DNA of 64,000 nt from Streptomyces sp. HUAS CB01. Lineage in GTDB: Bacteria > Actinomycetota > Actinomycetes > Streptomycetales > Streptomycetaceae. A program made the position numbers and the translations under genes. The number at the start of each line of letters is the position of its first letter. Position 1 is the first letter of the stretch. The notes under the pieces are model-generated. The model saw only the letters and a program-made list of their open reading frames with translations, did no database searches and was not told where the DNA came from. The stretch spans positions 7,657,501 through 7,721,500 of the forward strand of contig NZ_CP129137.1 of the NCBI RefSeq assembly GCF_030406905.1, given 5' to 3'. This document shows, piece by piece, positions 1-8,778 of this stretch.

Positions 1-1290
1 TCCACCGTCCACCGCGCGGCCCTCAGCGCCGCCGTCGAGCGCGCCGAACTCAGCCGCGGCATCTCCGGGGTGTTCGTCAACCTCGCCCGCCGCAGCCAGG
101 TCCTGGTACACCGGCAACTCACCCTGCTCGACAGCATGGAACGACGGGCCGAGGACCCCGGCGAACTCGGCGACCTGTTCCGTCTGGACCATCTGACGAC
201 CCGTATGCGGCGGCACGCCGAGAGCCTGATCATCCTGTCCGGGGCCGCACCGGGGCGGGCCTGGCGCGTGCCCGTGCCGCTCACCAACGTCGTCCGCGCC
301 GCCGTGTCCGAGATCGAGGACTACGCGCGGGTCGAGGTGCGGCAGCTTCCGGAGGCCGCCGTGGTCGGGGCCGCGGTCGCCGACCTCACCCATCTGCTCG
401 CCGAACTCGTGGAGAACGCCGCACAGTTCTCGCCCCCGCACACGAAGGTCAGGGTCAGCGGCGAGCCCGTCGGCAACGGATACGCGCTGGAGATCGAGGA
501 CCGGGGCCTCGGCATGGGCAAGGAGGCCCTCGCGGACGCCAACCGCCGCATCGAGCAGTCGGAGGCACTCGACCTCTTCGACAGCGACCGGCTGGGCCTC
601 TTCGTCGTCAGCCGGCTGTCGGCCCGCCACGACATCAAGGTGAGACTGCGGACCTCACCGTACGGAGGGACCACCGCCGTCGTCCTGCTCCCCACGGCGC
701 TGCTGCAGAGCGCCCTCCCGCCGGGAGCACCGCAGCCCACAGCCCGGCGGGACGAGACCGGTCCGGTCCCCGCGCCGGGACCCGCGCCGCACTCCGCCCC
801 GTACGCCGTTCCGGACGCCGCGCCGCGCCCCGCCCCCCACGGCGAGCCGTCCCTGCGGGGCCGGCCCGGCCGGCCCCGCATCGAGGCCCGGTCCGGGGAA
901 GCCGCACCCCCGCCGCCCGGGGTCATCGCCCTGCGGCTGCGCGACCGCAGCCCTTCGCCACCCCCCGAGGACCCCCGCCCCGAGCCCCCCGCCGCCCGCC
1001 CGCCGGCTCAGGGCGACCCCGTCCGAAGGGACCCCGCCACCCCTGAGGAAACGGGCAGCCTGCCGCGCCGCGTCAGGCAGGCCAACCTCGTCCCCCAGCT
1101 GCGCGAGGCCGCGCAGCACGAACCGGTGGACCCGGCCGGGCCCGCCGCGCACGACGCGCCCGAACGTACCCCGGAGCAGGTCAGGGACCGGATGACCGCC
1201 TACCGCGCCGGCTGGACGCGCGGCGGTGGCGCCGCACCGGGCAGCCCCACCCACACCAGGGCTCACAGCAGCGAAGGAGACCACGCATGA
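1..1290 (+). CDS. cvnA: CvnA-type sensor histidine-kinase-like protein (5' partial)
   Basis: The reading frame is open from the first base, so the N-terminus (normally a sensor/membrane part) lies outside the window. The visible part carries a dimerisation-like helix region (LARRSQVLVHRQLTLLD) and a HATPase_c domain: an N box (LVENAAQFSPP), a G1 box (EDRGLGMG) and a G2-like stretch (DRLGLFVVSRL). A long Pro/Ala/Arg-rich tail of about 190 residues follows. This is the architecture of the nitrate-sensor-like kinases that open actinomycete conservons. The stop overlaps the next start by 4 nt (ATGA), so translation is coupled to cvnB. Partner or ligand cannot be inferred. Confidence 0.85.
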   Translation, partial: STVHRAALSAAVERAELSRGISGVFVNLARRSQVLVHRQLTLLDSMERRAEDPGELGDLFRLDHLTTRMRRHAESLIILSGAAPGRAWRVPVPLTNVVRAAVSEIEDYARVEVRQLPEAAVVGAAVADLTHLLAELVENAAQFSPPHTKVRVSGEPVGNGYALEIEDRGLGMGKEALADANRRIEQSEALDLFDSDRLGLFVVSRLSARHDIKVRLRTSPYGGTTAVVLLPTALLQSALPPGAPQPTARRDETGPVPAPGPAPHSAPYAVPDAAPRPAPHGEPSLRGRPGRPRIEARSGEAAPPPPGVIALRLRDRSPSPPPEDPRPEPPAARPPAQGDPVRRDPATPEETGSLPRRVRQANLVPQLREAAQHEPVDPAGPAAHDAPERTPEQVRDRMTAYRAGWTRGGGAAPGSPTHTRAHSSEGDHA

Positions 1291-1721
1291 TCGACCACGA
1301 GAGGACCCTGCACCCCCGCTCCGGAGAACTCGACTGGCTGCTCGACGACCTGGTGCTGCGGGTGGGCGAGGTCCGCCACGCGGTCGTGCTCTCCAACGAC
1401 GGCCTCGCCGTCGGTGCCTCCGGCGGCCTCACCAGGGAGGACGCGGAGCATCTCGCGGCCGTCTCCTCCGGGTTCCACAGCCTCGCCAAGGGGGCGGGCC
1501 GCCACTTCAGGACCGGCGGGGTCCGGCAGACGATGGTCGAGATGGACGACGGGTTCCTCTTCGTCGCCGCTGCCGGCGACGGCTCCTGCCTCGCCGTCCT
1601 CAGCGCCGTCACCGCCGATGTGGGGCTGATCGCCTACGAGATGGCGCGCCTGGTCAAGCGCGTCGGGGAGCACCTGGGCACCCCGCCGCGCATGTCCACG
1701 ACCCCGCCCGCCGCCGGCTGA
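1287..1721 (+). CDS. cvnB: Roadblock/LC7 domain protein (CvnB)
   Basis: A 144-aa protein of the Roadblock/LC7 family, the second gene of a conservon; in this family the protein is thought to act as partner or GTPase-activating-like regulator of the CvnD small GTPase. The family block ELDWLLDDLVLRVGEVRHAV, then SNDGLAVGAS, AEHLAAVSSGF and FLFVAAAGDGSCLAVLS are all visible. It starts with ATG inside the cvnA stop and is followed after 22 nt by cvnC. A second very similar protein lies at 13794-14207. Confidence 0.9.
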   Translation: MIDHERTLHPRSGELDWLLDDLVLRVGEVRHAVVLSNDGLAVGASGGLTREDAEHLAAVSSGFHSLAKGAGRHFRTGGVRQTMVEMDDGFLFVAAAGDGSCLAVLSAVTADVGLIAYEMARLVKRVGEHLGTPPRMSTTPPAAG

Positions 1722-1743
1722 CCCGGAGAGAGGCTCCACCGTC

Positions 1744-2157
1744 ATGAACGATGCCGCCGACGGCGGCCCGGACCTCCAGGGCAGCCGCTGGTACGACGCG
1801 GAGGCGGGTCCGCTCGTCCGCCCGTACGCCATGACCGGGGGCCGCACGAAGCCGGGACCGAGCTCCGTGCGCCTCGACCTCATCGCGCTCGTCGACGCCG
1901 CCGCCGACGCGGTGGACCGGGCCGCGGAATCCCTGCTCGGTCCCGAGCACCGGGCACTGCTGGACCTCTGCCGCGCCGAGACCCAGTCGGTCGCGGAGCT
2001 CGCCGCGGACGCCGATCTGCCCGTCGGGGTGGTGCGGGTGCTCGTCGGCGACCTGCTGGAGGGCGGGCACGTCACGGTCTCGATGCCCGTGCCGCCCGCG
2101 CAGCTGCCCGACGAAAGGATTCTGCGGGAGGTGATCGACGGGCTCAGAGCCCTGTGA
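1744..2157 (+). CDS. cvnC: DUF742 protein (CvnC)
   Basis: A 137-aa DUF742 protein, third gene of the conservon. It has the family features WYDAEAGPLVRPYAMTGGRT near residue 15 and a C-terminal winged-helix-like part (LCRAETQSVAELAADADLPVGVVRVLVGDL), consistent with a small DNA-binding-like fold. The ATG is preceded by a GAGAGAGG ribosome-binding site. In a complete conservon the next gene is the GTPase cvnD; here a 382-nt non-coding stretch and an unrelated nucleoside hydrolase follow instead. The nearest CvnD-like gene is 10.4 kb away. Confidence 0.88.
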   Translation: MNDAADGGPDLQGSRWYDAEAGPLVRPYAMTGGRTKPGPSSVRLDLIALVDAAADAVDRAAESLLGPEHRALLDLCRAETQSVAELAADADLPVGVVRVLVGDLLEGGHVTVSMPVPPAQLPDERILREVIDGLRAL

Positions 2158-2539
2158 GCCCGGACCCGGGCGGGCCGTCTCGCCGCACAGCCGGAGAGCC
2201 GTTGCGTCGGGCGCCGCTGGGCCGTCCAGTCGTCCAGTCGTCCAGTCGCTCAGCCGTTTGGCCGGTGCCGGGGCGGCGTGCGCCGAGCCGGGCCGCACGC
2301 ATGGAGCCGAAGCGCCCGGTGCGGATCGGGATGCGCGGTGCGGACCGACGTGCGTGCGGGCGGAGGGCGAGGCAACGGCCGGAACGGAGCGGCCCGTGCG
2401 GCGTCCTCCGGGGCACACTGGTGGCGTCGTTCCCGCAACGCCCGCCAGCCCGTCTCCGTGCCGGTACCGGCCGCAGTGGTCCCGGCCCAACCCGTACCGC
2501 CGGCGCGCTTCCGCGCCGACACCGACGCCGAGGAGCACC
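2158..2539. other. Intergenic stretch with a short tandem repeat
   Basis: 382 nt between cvnC and the nucleoside hydrolase gene. It holds three perfect copies of the octamer CGTCCAGT at 2223-2246, just after the cvnC end. No convincing reading frame and no remnant of a cvnD gene was seen. Open frames crossing it are extensions of neighbouring genes or shadows. Confidence 0.5.
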
Positions 2540-3535
2540 GTGACCGTACCGATCATCCTCGACTGCGATCCCGGGCACGACGACGCCGTCGCCATCCTGC
2601 TCGCCGCCGGGGACCCCGAGATCGACCTGCTCGCGATCACCACGGTCGCCGGCAACCAGGTGCTGGAGAAGACGACGCTCAACGCCCGCCGCATCTGCAC
2701 CGCCGCGGGCATCACCGACGTGCCCATCGCCGCCGGTTGTGCCCGGCCGCTCGTGGGACGACTCCACGTCGCGGAGGACGTCCACGGCACGTCGGGCATG
2801 GACGGCCCGAGCTTCGGCGAACCGACCGTCGGGACCGTGCCCGAACACGCCGTCGACCTCATGTACCGGCTCCTGACCCGGCATCCGGAGCCCGTGACCC
2901 TCGTGCCGACCGCCCCGCTGACCAACATCGCCCTGCTGCTCACCCGGCATCCCGACGCGGCGGCGCACATCCGCGAGATCGTGCTCATGGGCGGCTCGAC
3001 GGAACGCGGCAACCGCACTCCCGCCGCCGAGTTCAACATGTACGTCGACCCCGAGGCCGCCGACATCGTCTTCCGCAGCGGGCTGCCCGTGACCATGTGC
3101 GGGCTCAACGTCTCCCATCAGGCGCTCGTCACCCCCGAGGTGCTCGCCCGGTTCGAAGGGCTCGGCACGGACCTGGGACGCGTCTGCGCGGAACTGATGA
3201 CGTTCTTCGCCGCCACCTACCGGCGGCTGTGGGGCTTTCCGGCGCCACCCCTGCACGACCCGGTCGCGGTTGCCCGGGTCATCGACCCGAAGATCGTGGA
3301 GTGCGTCGACGCGAGTGTCGCCATCGAGCTGCGCGGGGAGTTCACGCGCGGGGCGACCGTCGTGGACCTGCACCGGTACCTCGACCGGCCGGTCAACGCG
3401 CGTGTGGCGGTGGGCCTCGACCGGGAGAGGTTCTGGGACCGGGTGGTCGGCGCCGTGGACAGGCTCGGCCGGCGGGCGGCCGGCCCGGCGGGTGCGGGGC
3501 GGGACGGCACGCCCGAGGAGGGCCGGCGGGGGTGA
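2540..3535 (+). CDS. Inosine-uridine preferring nucleoside hydrolase family protein
   Basis: A 331-aa nucleoside hydrolase that would cleave ribonucleosides into base and ribose in the cytoplasm (purine/pyrimidine salvage). The N-terminal Ca2+-binding signature DCDPGHDDAVAI is at residues 8-19, followed by AITTVAGNQ, a TNIALLL helix and a C-terminal part LHDPVAVA with the family's second Asp. The GTG at 2540 was chosen because GAGGAG lies 4 nt upstream and the family signature begins directly after it; the open frame upstream to 2258 has no family homology. It stands alone with no operon partner on the same strand. Confidence 0.88.
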   Translation: MTVPIILDCDPGHDDAVAILLAAGDPEIDLLAITTVAGNQVLEKTTLNARRICTAAGITDVPIAAGCARPLVGRLHVAEDVHGTSGMDGPSFGEPTVGTVPEHAVDLMYRLLTRHPEPVTLVPTAPLTNIALLLTRHPDAAAHIREIVLMGGSTERGNRTPAAEFNMYVDPEAADIVFRSGLPVTMCGLNVSHQALVTPEVLARFEGLGTDLGRVCAELMTFFAATYRRLWGFPAPPLHDPVAVARVIDPKIVECVDASVAIELRGEFTRGATVVDLHRYLDRPVNARVAVGLDRERFWDRVVGAVDRLGRRAAGPAGAGRDGTPEEGRRG

Positions 3536-3644
3536 CGGGCGGTGGGCCCCGTCGTCACCCGGCCGCAGTGGTCACTGCCGCACGGGGGAGCAGGGCCTGC
3601 GCAGTGCCCGGCGCGGCGCGGGACGCCGCTCCGTCGGGCGCGCC

Positions 3645-4457
3645 TCACAGGCGGCCGGCAGGCACCGCGTCGCGCATGATCTCGTCCCGCAGCCGGCTGC
3701 AGCAGCGGTTGATCAGCCGGGAGACGTGCATCTGCGAGATGCCGAGGTCCTCCGCGATGCCTCGCTGCGTCATGTCGCGGAAGAAGCGGAGGTAGAGGAT
3801 CCGCCGCTCACGGTCCGGCAGTCCGTCCAGTCGGGGCCTGACCGCCTCGCGGTCGACGACGACGTCGAGCGCCGGATCGGGGCCGCCCATCGCATCGGCG
3901 AGCGTGAAGCCCTCCTCGCCGCCCTGGACCTCCGCGTCCAGGGAGAGGGCGCTGTAGCTGCCGAGCGCCTCCAGGCCCGCCCCCGCCTCCTCCTCGGTCA
4001 TCCCCGCGTGCCGCGCGATCTCGGCGGCGCTCGGTTCACGGCCGCCGACGGACTGGACGAGCTCCTGGCGGGCGGCGCGGACCCGATTGCGGAGGTCCTG
4101 CACCCGGCGCGGCACGTGCACGGTCCACGTGTGGTCGCGGAAGTGCCGCTTGATCTCCCCGTCGATCGTCGGCACGGCGAACGACTCGAAGGCCCCACCG
4201 CGATCCGGGTCGTAGCGTTCCACTGCCTTCACCAGCCCCAGCGCGGCGACCTGACGCAGATCCTCGAGTGCCTCGCCCCGATTGCGATAGCGCCCCGCGA
4301 GCCGGTCGGCCATCGGCAGCCAGGTCCTCACCAGCTCCTCCCGCAGCGTGGCCTTCTCCGGACCGTCCGGGAGCAGGGCCAGCCGTGCGAAGGCCTCGGC
4401 CGTGTCCGGGGCGTCGTCGTGGGGATGCGTGCGGCGCTCGTACGTCTGCCTGCTCAC
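3645..4457 (-). CDS. RNA polymerase sigma factor, SigB/SigF/SigG family
   Basis: A 270-aa sigma factor of the group-3 SigB/SigF type that directs RNA polymerase to stress or development promoters. Region 2 is clear (GLVKAVERYDPDRGGAFESFA, DGEIKRHFRDHTW, HVPRRVQDLR), then region 3 (AEIARHAGMTEEE) and region 4 with its helix-turn-helix (QRGIAEDLGISQMHVSRLI). GTG at 4457 was chosen because GGAG lies just upstream and region 1.2/2 follows at the usual distance. The same frame stays open far upstream across other genes but without meaning. No anti-sigma gene is adjacent. Streptomycetes have several such paralogues, so no symbol is given. Confidence 0.92.
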   Translation of the reverse strand: MSRQTYERRTHPHDDAPDTAEAFARLALLPDGPEKATLREELVRTWLPMADRLAGRYRNRGEALEDLRQVAALGLVKAVERYDPDRGGAFESFAVPTIDGEIKRHFRDHTWTVHVPRRVQDLRNRVRAARQELVQSVGGREPSAAEIARHAGMTEEEAGAGLEALGSYSALSLDAEVQGGEEGFTLADAMGGPDPALDVVVDREAVRPRLDGLPDRERRILYLRFFRDMTQRGIAEDLGISQMHVSRLINRCCSRLRDEIMRDAVPAGRL

Positions 4458-4719
4458 GCTCAGCTCCTCGTGCGGTGCTGACGGTGTCCCTCGCCCGGAG
4501 CCGGGCGCGCTCCCGGGCGTCGCACGGGGCACGCCCGGGCTCCGAAGCACGTGTGAGCGCCTGCCCGGCGGCCCTCGCGGCAAACGCCCGCAGGACGGTC
4601 TCGCGGCACAGGTCCGTGGAAGGGGGGCACAGGCGGGGGAACGACCGTTCGGATGAGGAAGACTGGACCCGTAGCCACCACGGAAACCCGTCACCCACCA
4701 CGGAAGAGGCACCGGCTCA

Positions 4720-5559
4720 GTGACCGACGCGCACCAGGACGCAGCACCCGCCCCCGACACCACGGCGCTGCGGGCCGACTGCGGTGACTGCTTCGCCCTG
4801 TGCTGTGTGGCGCTGCCCTTCTCCGCCTCGGCCGACTTCGCCGTCGACAAGCCCGCCGGCCGCCCCTGCGGCAACCTCCGTGAGGACTTCCGCTGCGGCA
4901 TCCACACCCGGCTCCGGGACAGCGGATTCCCCGGCTGCACGGTGTACGACTGCTTCGGCGCGGGCCAGAAGGTCTCACAGGTGACGTTCGGGGGGCGGAG
5001 CTGGCGGCAGGCCCCCGGGGCCCGCCGGATGTTCGACGTCTTTCCGGTGATGCGGCAACTGCACGAACTGCTGTGGTACTTGACGGCCGTTCTGGGAATG
5101 GCTCCCGCCCGTCCGGTGCACGCGGCGGCGCGCGCGCTCCGCGACGAGATCGAGGCCGTGACCCTGCGGGACGCCGAGGTGCTGCTCGGGACGGACGTGG
5201 CCGCGCTCCGTGGACGTACGGGCGAACTGCTGCTCCGGGCGAGCGAGTTGGCCAGGGCCGGGGTGACGCCGGGCCGAGGCAGGAAGCACAGGGGCGCGGA
5301 CCTCCTGGGGGCCGGGCTCGCGCGCGCCGATCTCCACGGCGCGGACCTGCGCGGGGCCTGTCTGATCGCTGCCGACCTCAGCGGTGCCGATCTGCGTCTC
5401 GCCGATCTCCTCGGCGCCGACCTCAGGGACGCCGACCTCTCGGGAGCCGACCTCACCGGCAGCATCTTCCTCACCCAGCCGCAGCTCCAGCAGGCGAAGG
5501 GGGACGCGGCGACGCGAGTGCCGAGCGGCCTGCACCGCCCCGCGCACTGGAAGACCTGA
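4720..5559 (+). CDS. Cysteine-rich pentapeptide-repeat protein
   Basis: A 279-aa protein in two parts. Residues 20-90 hold eight cysteines in CxxC-like spacing (DCGDCFALCC, PCGNL, FRCG, GCTVYDC), recalling metal-binding YkgJ-like domains. Residues about 195-250 hold a run of A(D/N)LxX pentapeptides (GADLLGAGLARADLHGADLRG and onward) that would fold into a right-handed quadrilateral beta helix. The role is unknown; pentapeptide repeats elsewhere serve in DNA-gyrase mimicry or protein scaffolding. It is divergent from the sigma-factor gene, with 262 nt between them. The GTG start is not backed by a strong ribosome-binding site. Confidence 0.8.
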   Translation: MTDAHQDAAPAPDTTALRADCGDCFALCCVALPFSASADFAVDKPAGRPCGNLREDFRCGIHTRLRDSGFPGCTVYDCFGAGQKVSQVTFGGRSWRQAPGARRMFDVFPVMRQLHELLWYLTAVLGMAPARPVHAAARALRDEIEAVTLRDAEVLLGTDVAALRGRTGELLLRASELARAGVTPGRGRKHRGADLLGAGLARADLHGADLRGACLIAADLSGADLRLADLLGADLRDADLSGADLTGSIFLTQPQLQQAKGDAATRVPSGLHRPAHWKT

Positions 5560-5620
5560 CCGGGCCCTTCGGTCCCGTGACTCGCCCACGCCCGTCCACG
5601 CGGTGCCGCCGCGGGCGAAC

Positions 5621-5660
5621 GCCGGCGGATTCCCGTCGAGGCCGGTGGATTCCCGCCGAG
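5621..5660. repeat. 20-bp tandem duplication in an intergenic region
   Basis: Two adjacent 20-mers (5621-5640 and 5641-5660, core GGATTCCCG) differ at two positions. They lie in a 374-nt gene-free stretch (5560-5933) downstream of the pentapeptide-repeat gene and upstream of the DJ-1/PfpI gene. Nothing else was recognised in that stretch. Confidence 0.7.
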
Positions 5661-5933
5661 GGTGAGCACGGCGGGGATGCGCCAGACGCGAAGGACGTCG
5701 GAGACGGGGAAGGCCATCCGAGGGGGCCGGGTGCGGGGCCGGCGCGGCGCGATGCCGACGGGCGCCGGAGTGCGTGGCCGACGCGAGGGGCACCGGAGCA
5801 GGCCGCCGACCGCCACGGTGCCGGTCGCCGCATAGCGATCACCCAGGCGGGTACGCGCACCGCCGGACAGGGCCGTGTTCCGGCAAGCATGCCGGACCGG
5901 CGACGCGAGCGGGGGAGAGAAGGGTGGAGCCCC

Positions 5934-6494
5934 ATGAACATCGCCTTCCTCACGGCGCACGAAGGCGTCGAACAGGTCGAGCTGACCGAACCCTGGCAGG
6001 CCGTGACCGACGCCGGGCACACCCCGCGGCTGATCTCTGTCGAGCCCGGCCGCGTCCAGGCCTTCGACCACCTCGACAAGGCGGACACGTTTCCCGTCGA
6101 CGAGGTCGTGGCCGACGCCTCCGTGACGGACTACGCGGGCCTCGTACTCCCCGGCGGAGTCGCCAACCCCGACTTCCTCCGCATGGACGAGCAGGCCGTC
6201 GCCTTCGTCCGCGGGTTCTTCGGGGCGGGCAAGCCCGTGGCGGCCATCTGCCACGCTCCGTGGACGCTCGTGGAGGCCGATGTGGTGCGTGGCAGGACGC
6301 TGACGTCGTGGCCGAGCCTGCGCACCGACATCCGCAATGCGGGCGGCACGTGGGTCGACGAGCAGGTGCGGATCTGCCGCGAGGGCCCGAACACACTGAT
6401 CACCAGCCGGAAGCCGGACGACCTGAAGGCCTTCTGCTCGGCTTTCCTCACGGAGTTCGCCCGCCGGACCGCCGGTGCGGGCACCGGGAGCTGA
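5934..6494 (+). CDS. DJ-1/PfpI family (type 1 glutamine amidotransferase-like) protein
   Basis: A 186-aa DJ-1/PfpI superfamily protein; family members are cysteine-dependent proteases, glyoxalases or deglycases used in stress. The nucleophile elbow is visible as AAICHAPW (Cys at about residue 104), with the preceding VLPGGVANPDFLR block and a C-terminal LITSRKPDDLKAFC block typical of the PfpI branch. The ATG at 5934 has GGTGGAG about 5 nt upstream. The frame is open far upstream but without homology. It is monocistronic. Confidence 0.87.
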   Translation: MNIAFLTAHEGVEQVELTEPWQAVTDAGHTPRLISVEPGRVQAFDHLDKADTFPVDEVVADASVTDYAGLVLPGGVANPDFLRMDEQAVAFVRGFFGAGKPVAAICHAPWTLVEADVVRGRTLTSWPSLRTDIRNAGGTWVDEQVRICREGPNTLITSRKPDDLKAFCSAFLTEFARRTAGAGTGS

Positions 6495-6714
6495 CGGCCC
6501 GGGCAACGGGCACGAAGAGCCACCGGCTCGCCCCATGGACCCGGCCGTGCAGTGCCCGGTGCCGCGCGGGCTCCCTCGACGAGGCCCCGCGCGGGCCGTC
6601 GGCCCGTACGCGCGGGCGCCCGGTGGTCGCGCCACTGCGCCGCGTCCGACGAATCCCGCCCGGCGCGCCGTGGGCGTCCTGCGAAGGTCCCTCCTGGCCT
6701 GCGGGCGGACGGAG

Positions 6715-7431
6715 CTACGTTCGCACCACGCCCCGAGCAGCCCCCGCGTCGAGGAGCACCCGAGCCAGTTCGCGCGGACGGGAGAACATCGGCCAGTGCC
6801 CGGTGTCCAGCTCGACCAGCTGCCAGCGCTCGCCACGCAGCAGTTCGACCACGTCGGGGCCGGGTTCCGGCCCGTCGAGCAGGCACTTGACGTACGTCGC
6901 CGGGAGTTCGCCGATGGCCCGACCGAGCACCGCCGGTTCGGTCAGCGTGGCGCCGGGATGCGGGGTCGCACCGCCGACGATCCGGCCGATCTGCCCGTCG
7001 CTGAGTCCCTGCCCCGCGAAGTCCTCCTCGGGCGGGGGCGCCCAGAAGCCTCCGGTCGCGGCCGTCGACGCCTCGATCATCGCCCGGCCGTCGGGCCACG
7101 CGGACACGAACGACTCGCCGTGCACCGGGACGTTCGAGTCGACGAAGACCACACGCCGGAGCCGGTCGCCGATCCTCTCCGCGGCCTGACCGACCGGGAT
7201 GCCCGCGTAGCTGTGCCCCACGAGGACGACATCCCGCAGGTCGTGCGCCTCGATCTCGCGGACGACGTCCCGGACGTGGGTCTGCTGCCCGGCCGGTGCG
7301 CCGCTCTTCTCCGCCAGCCCGGACAGGGTCAGCGGACGCACACCGTGCCCGGCCGCGCGCAGCTCCGGTACGACGTCGTCCCATGCCCATGCGCCGAGCC
7401 AAGCGCCTGCCACCAGTACGAAGTTGGTCAT
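6715..7431 (-). CDS. Alpha/beta hydrolase
   Basis: A 238-aa alpha/beta hydrolase of the esterase EstC/salicylate-esterase-like branch: it starts FVLVAGAWLGAWAW (oxyanion-hole region), has the nucleophile elbow GHSYAG (Ser about residue 79) and a C-terminal DTGHWPMFSRP that supplies the catalytic His. The start at 7431 (ATG, MTNFVLV) was preferred because homologous proteins begin with this strand; a longer frame to 7581 adds only Pro/Gly/Arg sequence. The substrate cannot be told. It stands alone. Confidence 0.87.
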   Translation of the reverse strand: MTNFVLVAGAWLGAWAWDDVVPELRAAGHGVRPLTLSGLAEKSGAPAGQQTHVRDVVREIEAHDLRDVVLVGHSYAGIPVGQAAERIGDRLRRVVFVDSNVPVHGESFVSAWPDGRAMIEASTAATGGFWAPPPEEDFAGQGLSDGQIGRIVGGATPHPGATLTEPAVLGRAIGELPATYVKCLLDGPEPGPDVVELLRGERWQLVELDTGHWPMFSRPRELARVLLDAGAARGVVRT

Positions 7432-7769
7432 GCCCCGCACCGTAGCGAAGGGGTCCGACAACCGCGTCCCGCCCGCATCGGGGCGGGCGGCTCGCCCGTC
7501 CGTCACCGTCGCCGACGTGCTGCCCGTGGCGGGGCCCCGGGTCCGGGGCGCCGGTCTCGGGACGCCCTCGCCCGGCCCCATGAGACCGCCGCGACGAGAC
7601 CGCCGCGACGAGTACGGTCAGCCGGGTCCTGCGGTCCGAGCGGCTGCCGCGTTCGCGGTGGTCCCGGTTCACGAGCAGCCACCACCGGTGTCGCCGCCCC
7701 CGCCGCGGATCGGCCGCCGCCCCGGCGCAACCGTGGCGCGGCGGGCCGGGGCGGCGGGCCCCCGGGTGC
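7432..7769. other. Intergenic stretch, nothing recognised
   Basis: 338 nt between the start of the alpha/beta hydrolase and the stop of the LigD-type polymerase gene. No coding region, repeat or clear dyad was recognised. It presumably holds the hydrolase promoter. Confidence 0.4.
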
Positions 7770-8690
7770 TCAACCGCCGGTCCGGTCGAGGCGCAGCCGG
7801 TCCAGCCGCCGTCGTGCCGGCCCCAGCGCCCTGCCGCGCCGCAGCGCACCCTCCCACGGGTCCGCGGCCGCCTGGTCCGCCACGTCCGTGATGTTCCACC
7901 GGCGCGCCGTGAGCCCGGGGTCCTCCAGCTGGTCCCAGTCGATCGGCGTGGCGACCGGCGCGCCCTCGCGGGCCCGTACCGAGTACGGAGCCACCGCCGT
8001 CTGCGCGTACCCGTTGCGCTGGACGTCCAGATACAGGCGGTCCCCCCGTGCCGCCTTGCGCGCCTCGGTGGTCAGCCGGTCCGGGTGGGCGGCCGCGAGC
8101 AGGTCCGCCACGTCCTTCGCGAACTCCCGGACCTCGTCGAACGCGTGACGCCTGACGAGCGGTACGACGACGTGCAGGCCCCGTGAACCGGTCGTCATCA
8201 GGACCGACGGCAGCCGGAGCTCGCCGAGCATTTCGCCGAGGAGCCGCGCGGCCCGCCGCACCGGTTCGAAGTCGTCCTCCGGCGGGTCCAGGTCGAAGAC
8301 CAGGCGGTCGGGGTGGTCCGGGCGGTCGGCCTTCGACTGCCAGCGGTGGAGGGTGACGCACGCCTGGTCGGCGAGGTGGACGAGCGTCGCCGCGTCGTCG
8401 CACACCGTGTGGGTGACCGTGCCGCCCTCCTTGGGGACCTCGGCGCGACGCACCCAGTCCGGATAGCTCTCCGGTGTCTCCTTCTGCATGAACCGGGGCC
8501 CGTCGAGGCCGTCGGGGAGCCGTTCCAGCATCAGGGGCCGGCCTCGCAGATGCGGCAGCATGTGCGGGGCGATCGCCCGGTGGTACTCGACGAGGTCCGC
8601 CTTGGTGAAACCGTCGGCGGGGAACAGGACCTTCTCCGGCCGGTGGACCTCCAGTTCACGGCGGCCGGCCCGCACGGTTGTGGTGCTCAT
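7770..8690 (-). CDS. Stand-alone LigD-type DNA polymerase/primase domain (PolDom)
   Basis: A 306-aa protein matching the polymerase module of the bacterial NHEJ enzyme LigD (archaeo-eukaryotic primase fold), which fills or extends ends with a preference for ribonucleotides. Visible: EVHRPEKVLFP near the N-terminus, TLHRWQSK, the catalytic FDLDPP with two Asp (residues about 131-133), SRGLHVVVPL and RLYLDVQRNGYAQT. The ligase and nuclease domains of full LigD are absent and no ku gene is near. An ATP-dependent ligase lies 10 kb downstream at 19036-20592. The start at 8690 gives the family's usual N-terminus. Confidence 0.88.
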   Translation of the reverse strand: MSTTTVRAGRRELEVHRPEKVLFPADGFTKADLVEYHRAIAPHMLPHLRGRPLMLERLPDGLDGPRFMQKETPESYPDWVRRAEVPKEGGTVTHTVCDDAATLVHLADQACVTLHRWQSKADRPDHPDRLVFDLDPPEDDFEPVRRAARLLGEMLGELRLPSVLMTTGSRGLHVVVPLVRRHAFDEVREFAKDVADLLAAAHPDRLTTEARKAARGDRLYLDVQRNGYAQTAVAPYSVRAREGAPVATPIDWDQLEDPGLTARRWNITDVADQAAADPWEGALRRGRALGPARRRLDRLRLDRTGG

Positions 8691-8778
8691 GGCTCGCGGG
8701 TACCCCGTGCGGCCGGCCGGTAGACACCGGCACGGCCGGACGGCGCACGCTCGGACACGTCGAAGGGCACCGGTCGCC

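Noticed and set aside
3645..6836. 1063-codon open frame on the minus strand
   Set aside because: Only the last 270 codons match a sigma factor. The rest is antisense to the pentapeptide-repeat and DJ-1/PfpI genes and is low-complexity Arg/Ser/Pro sequence.
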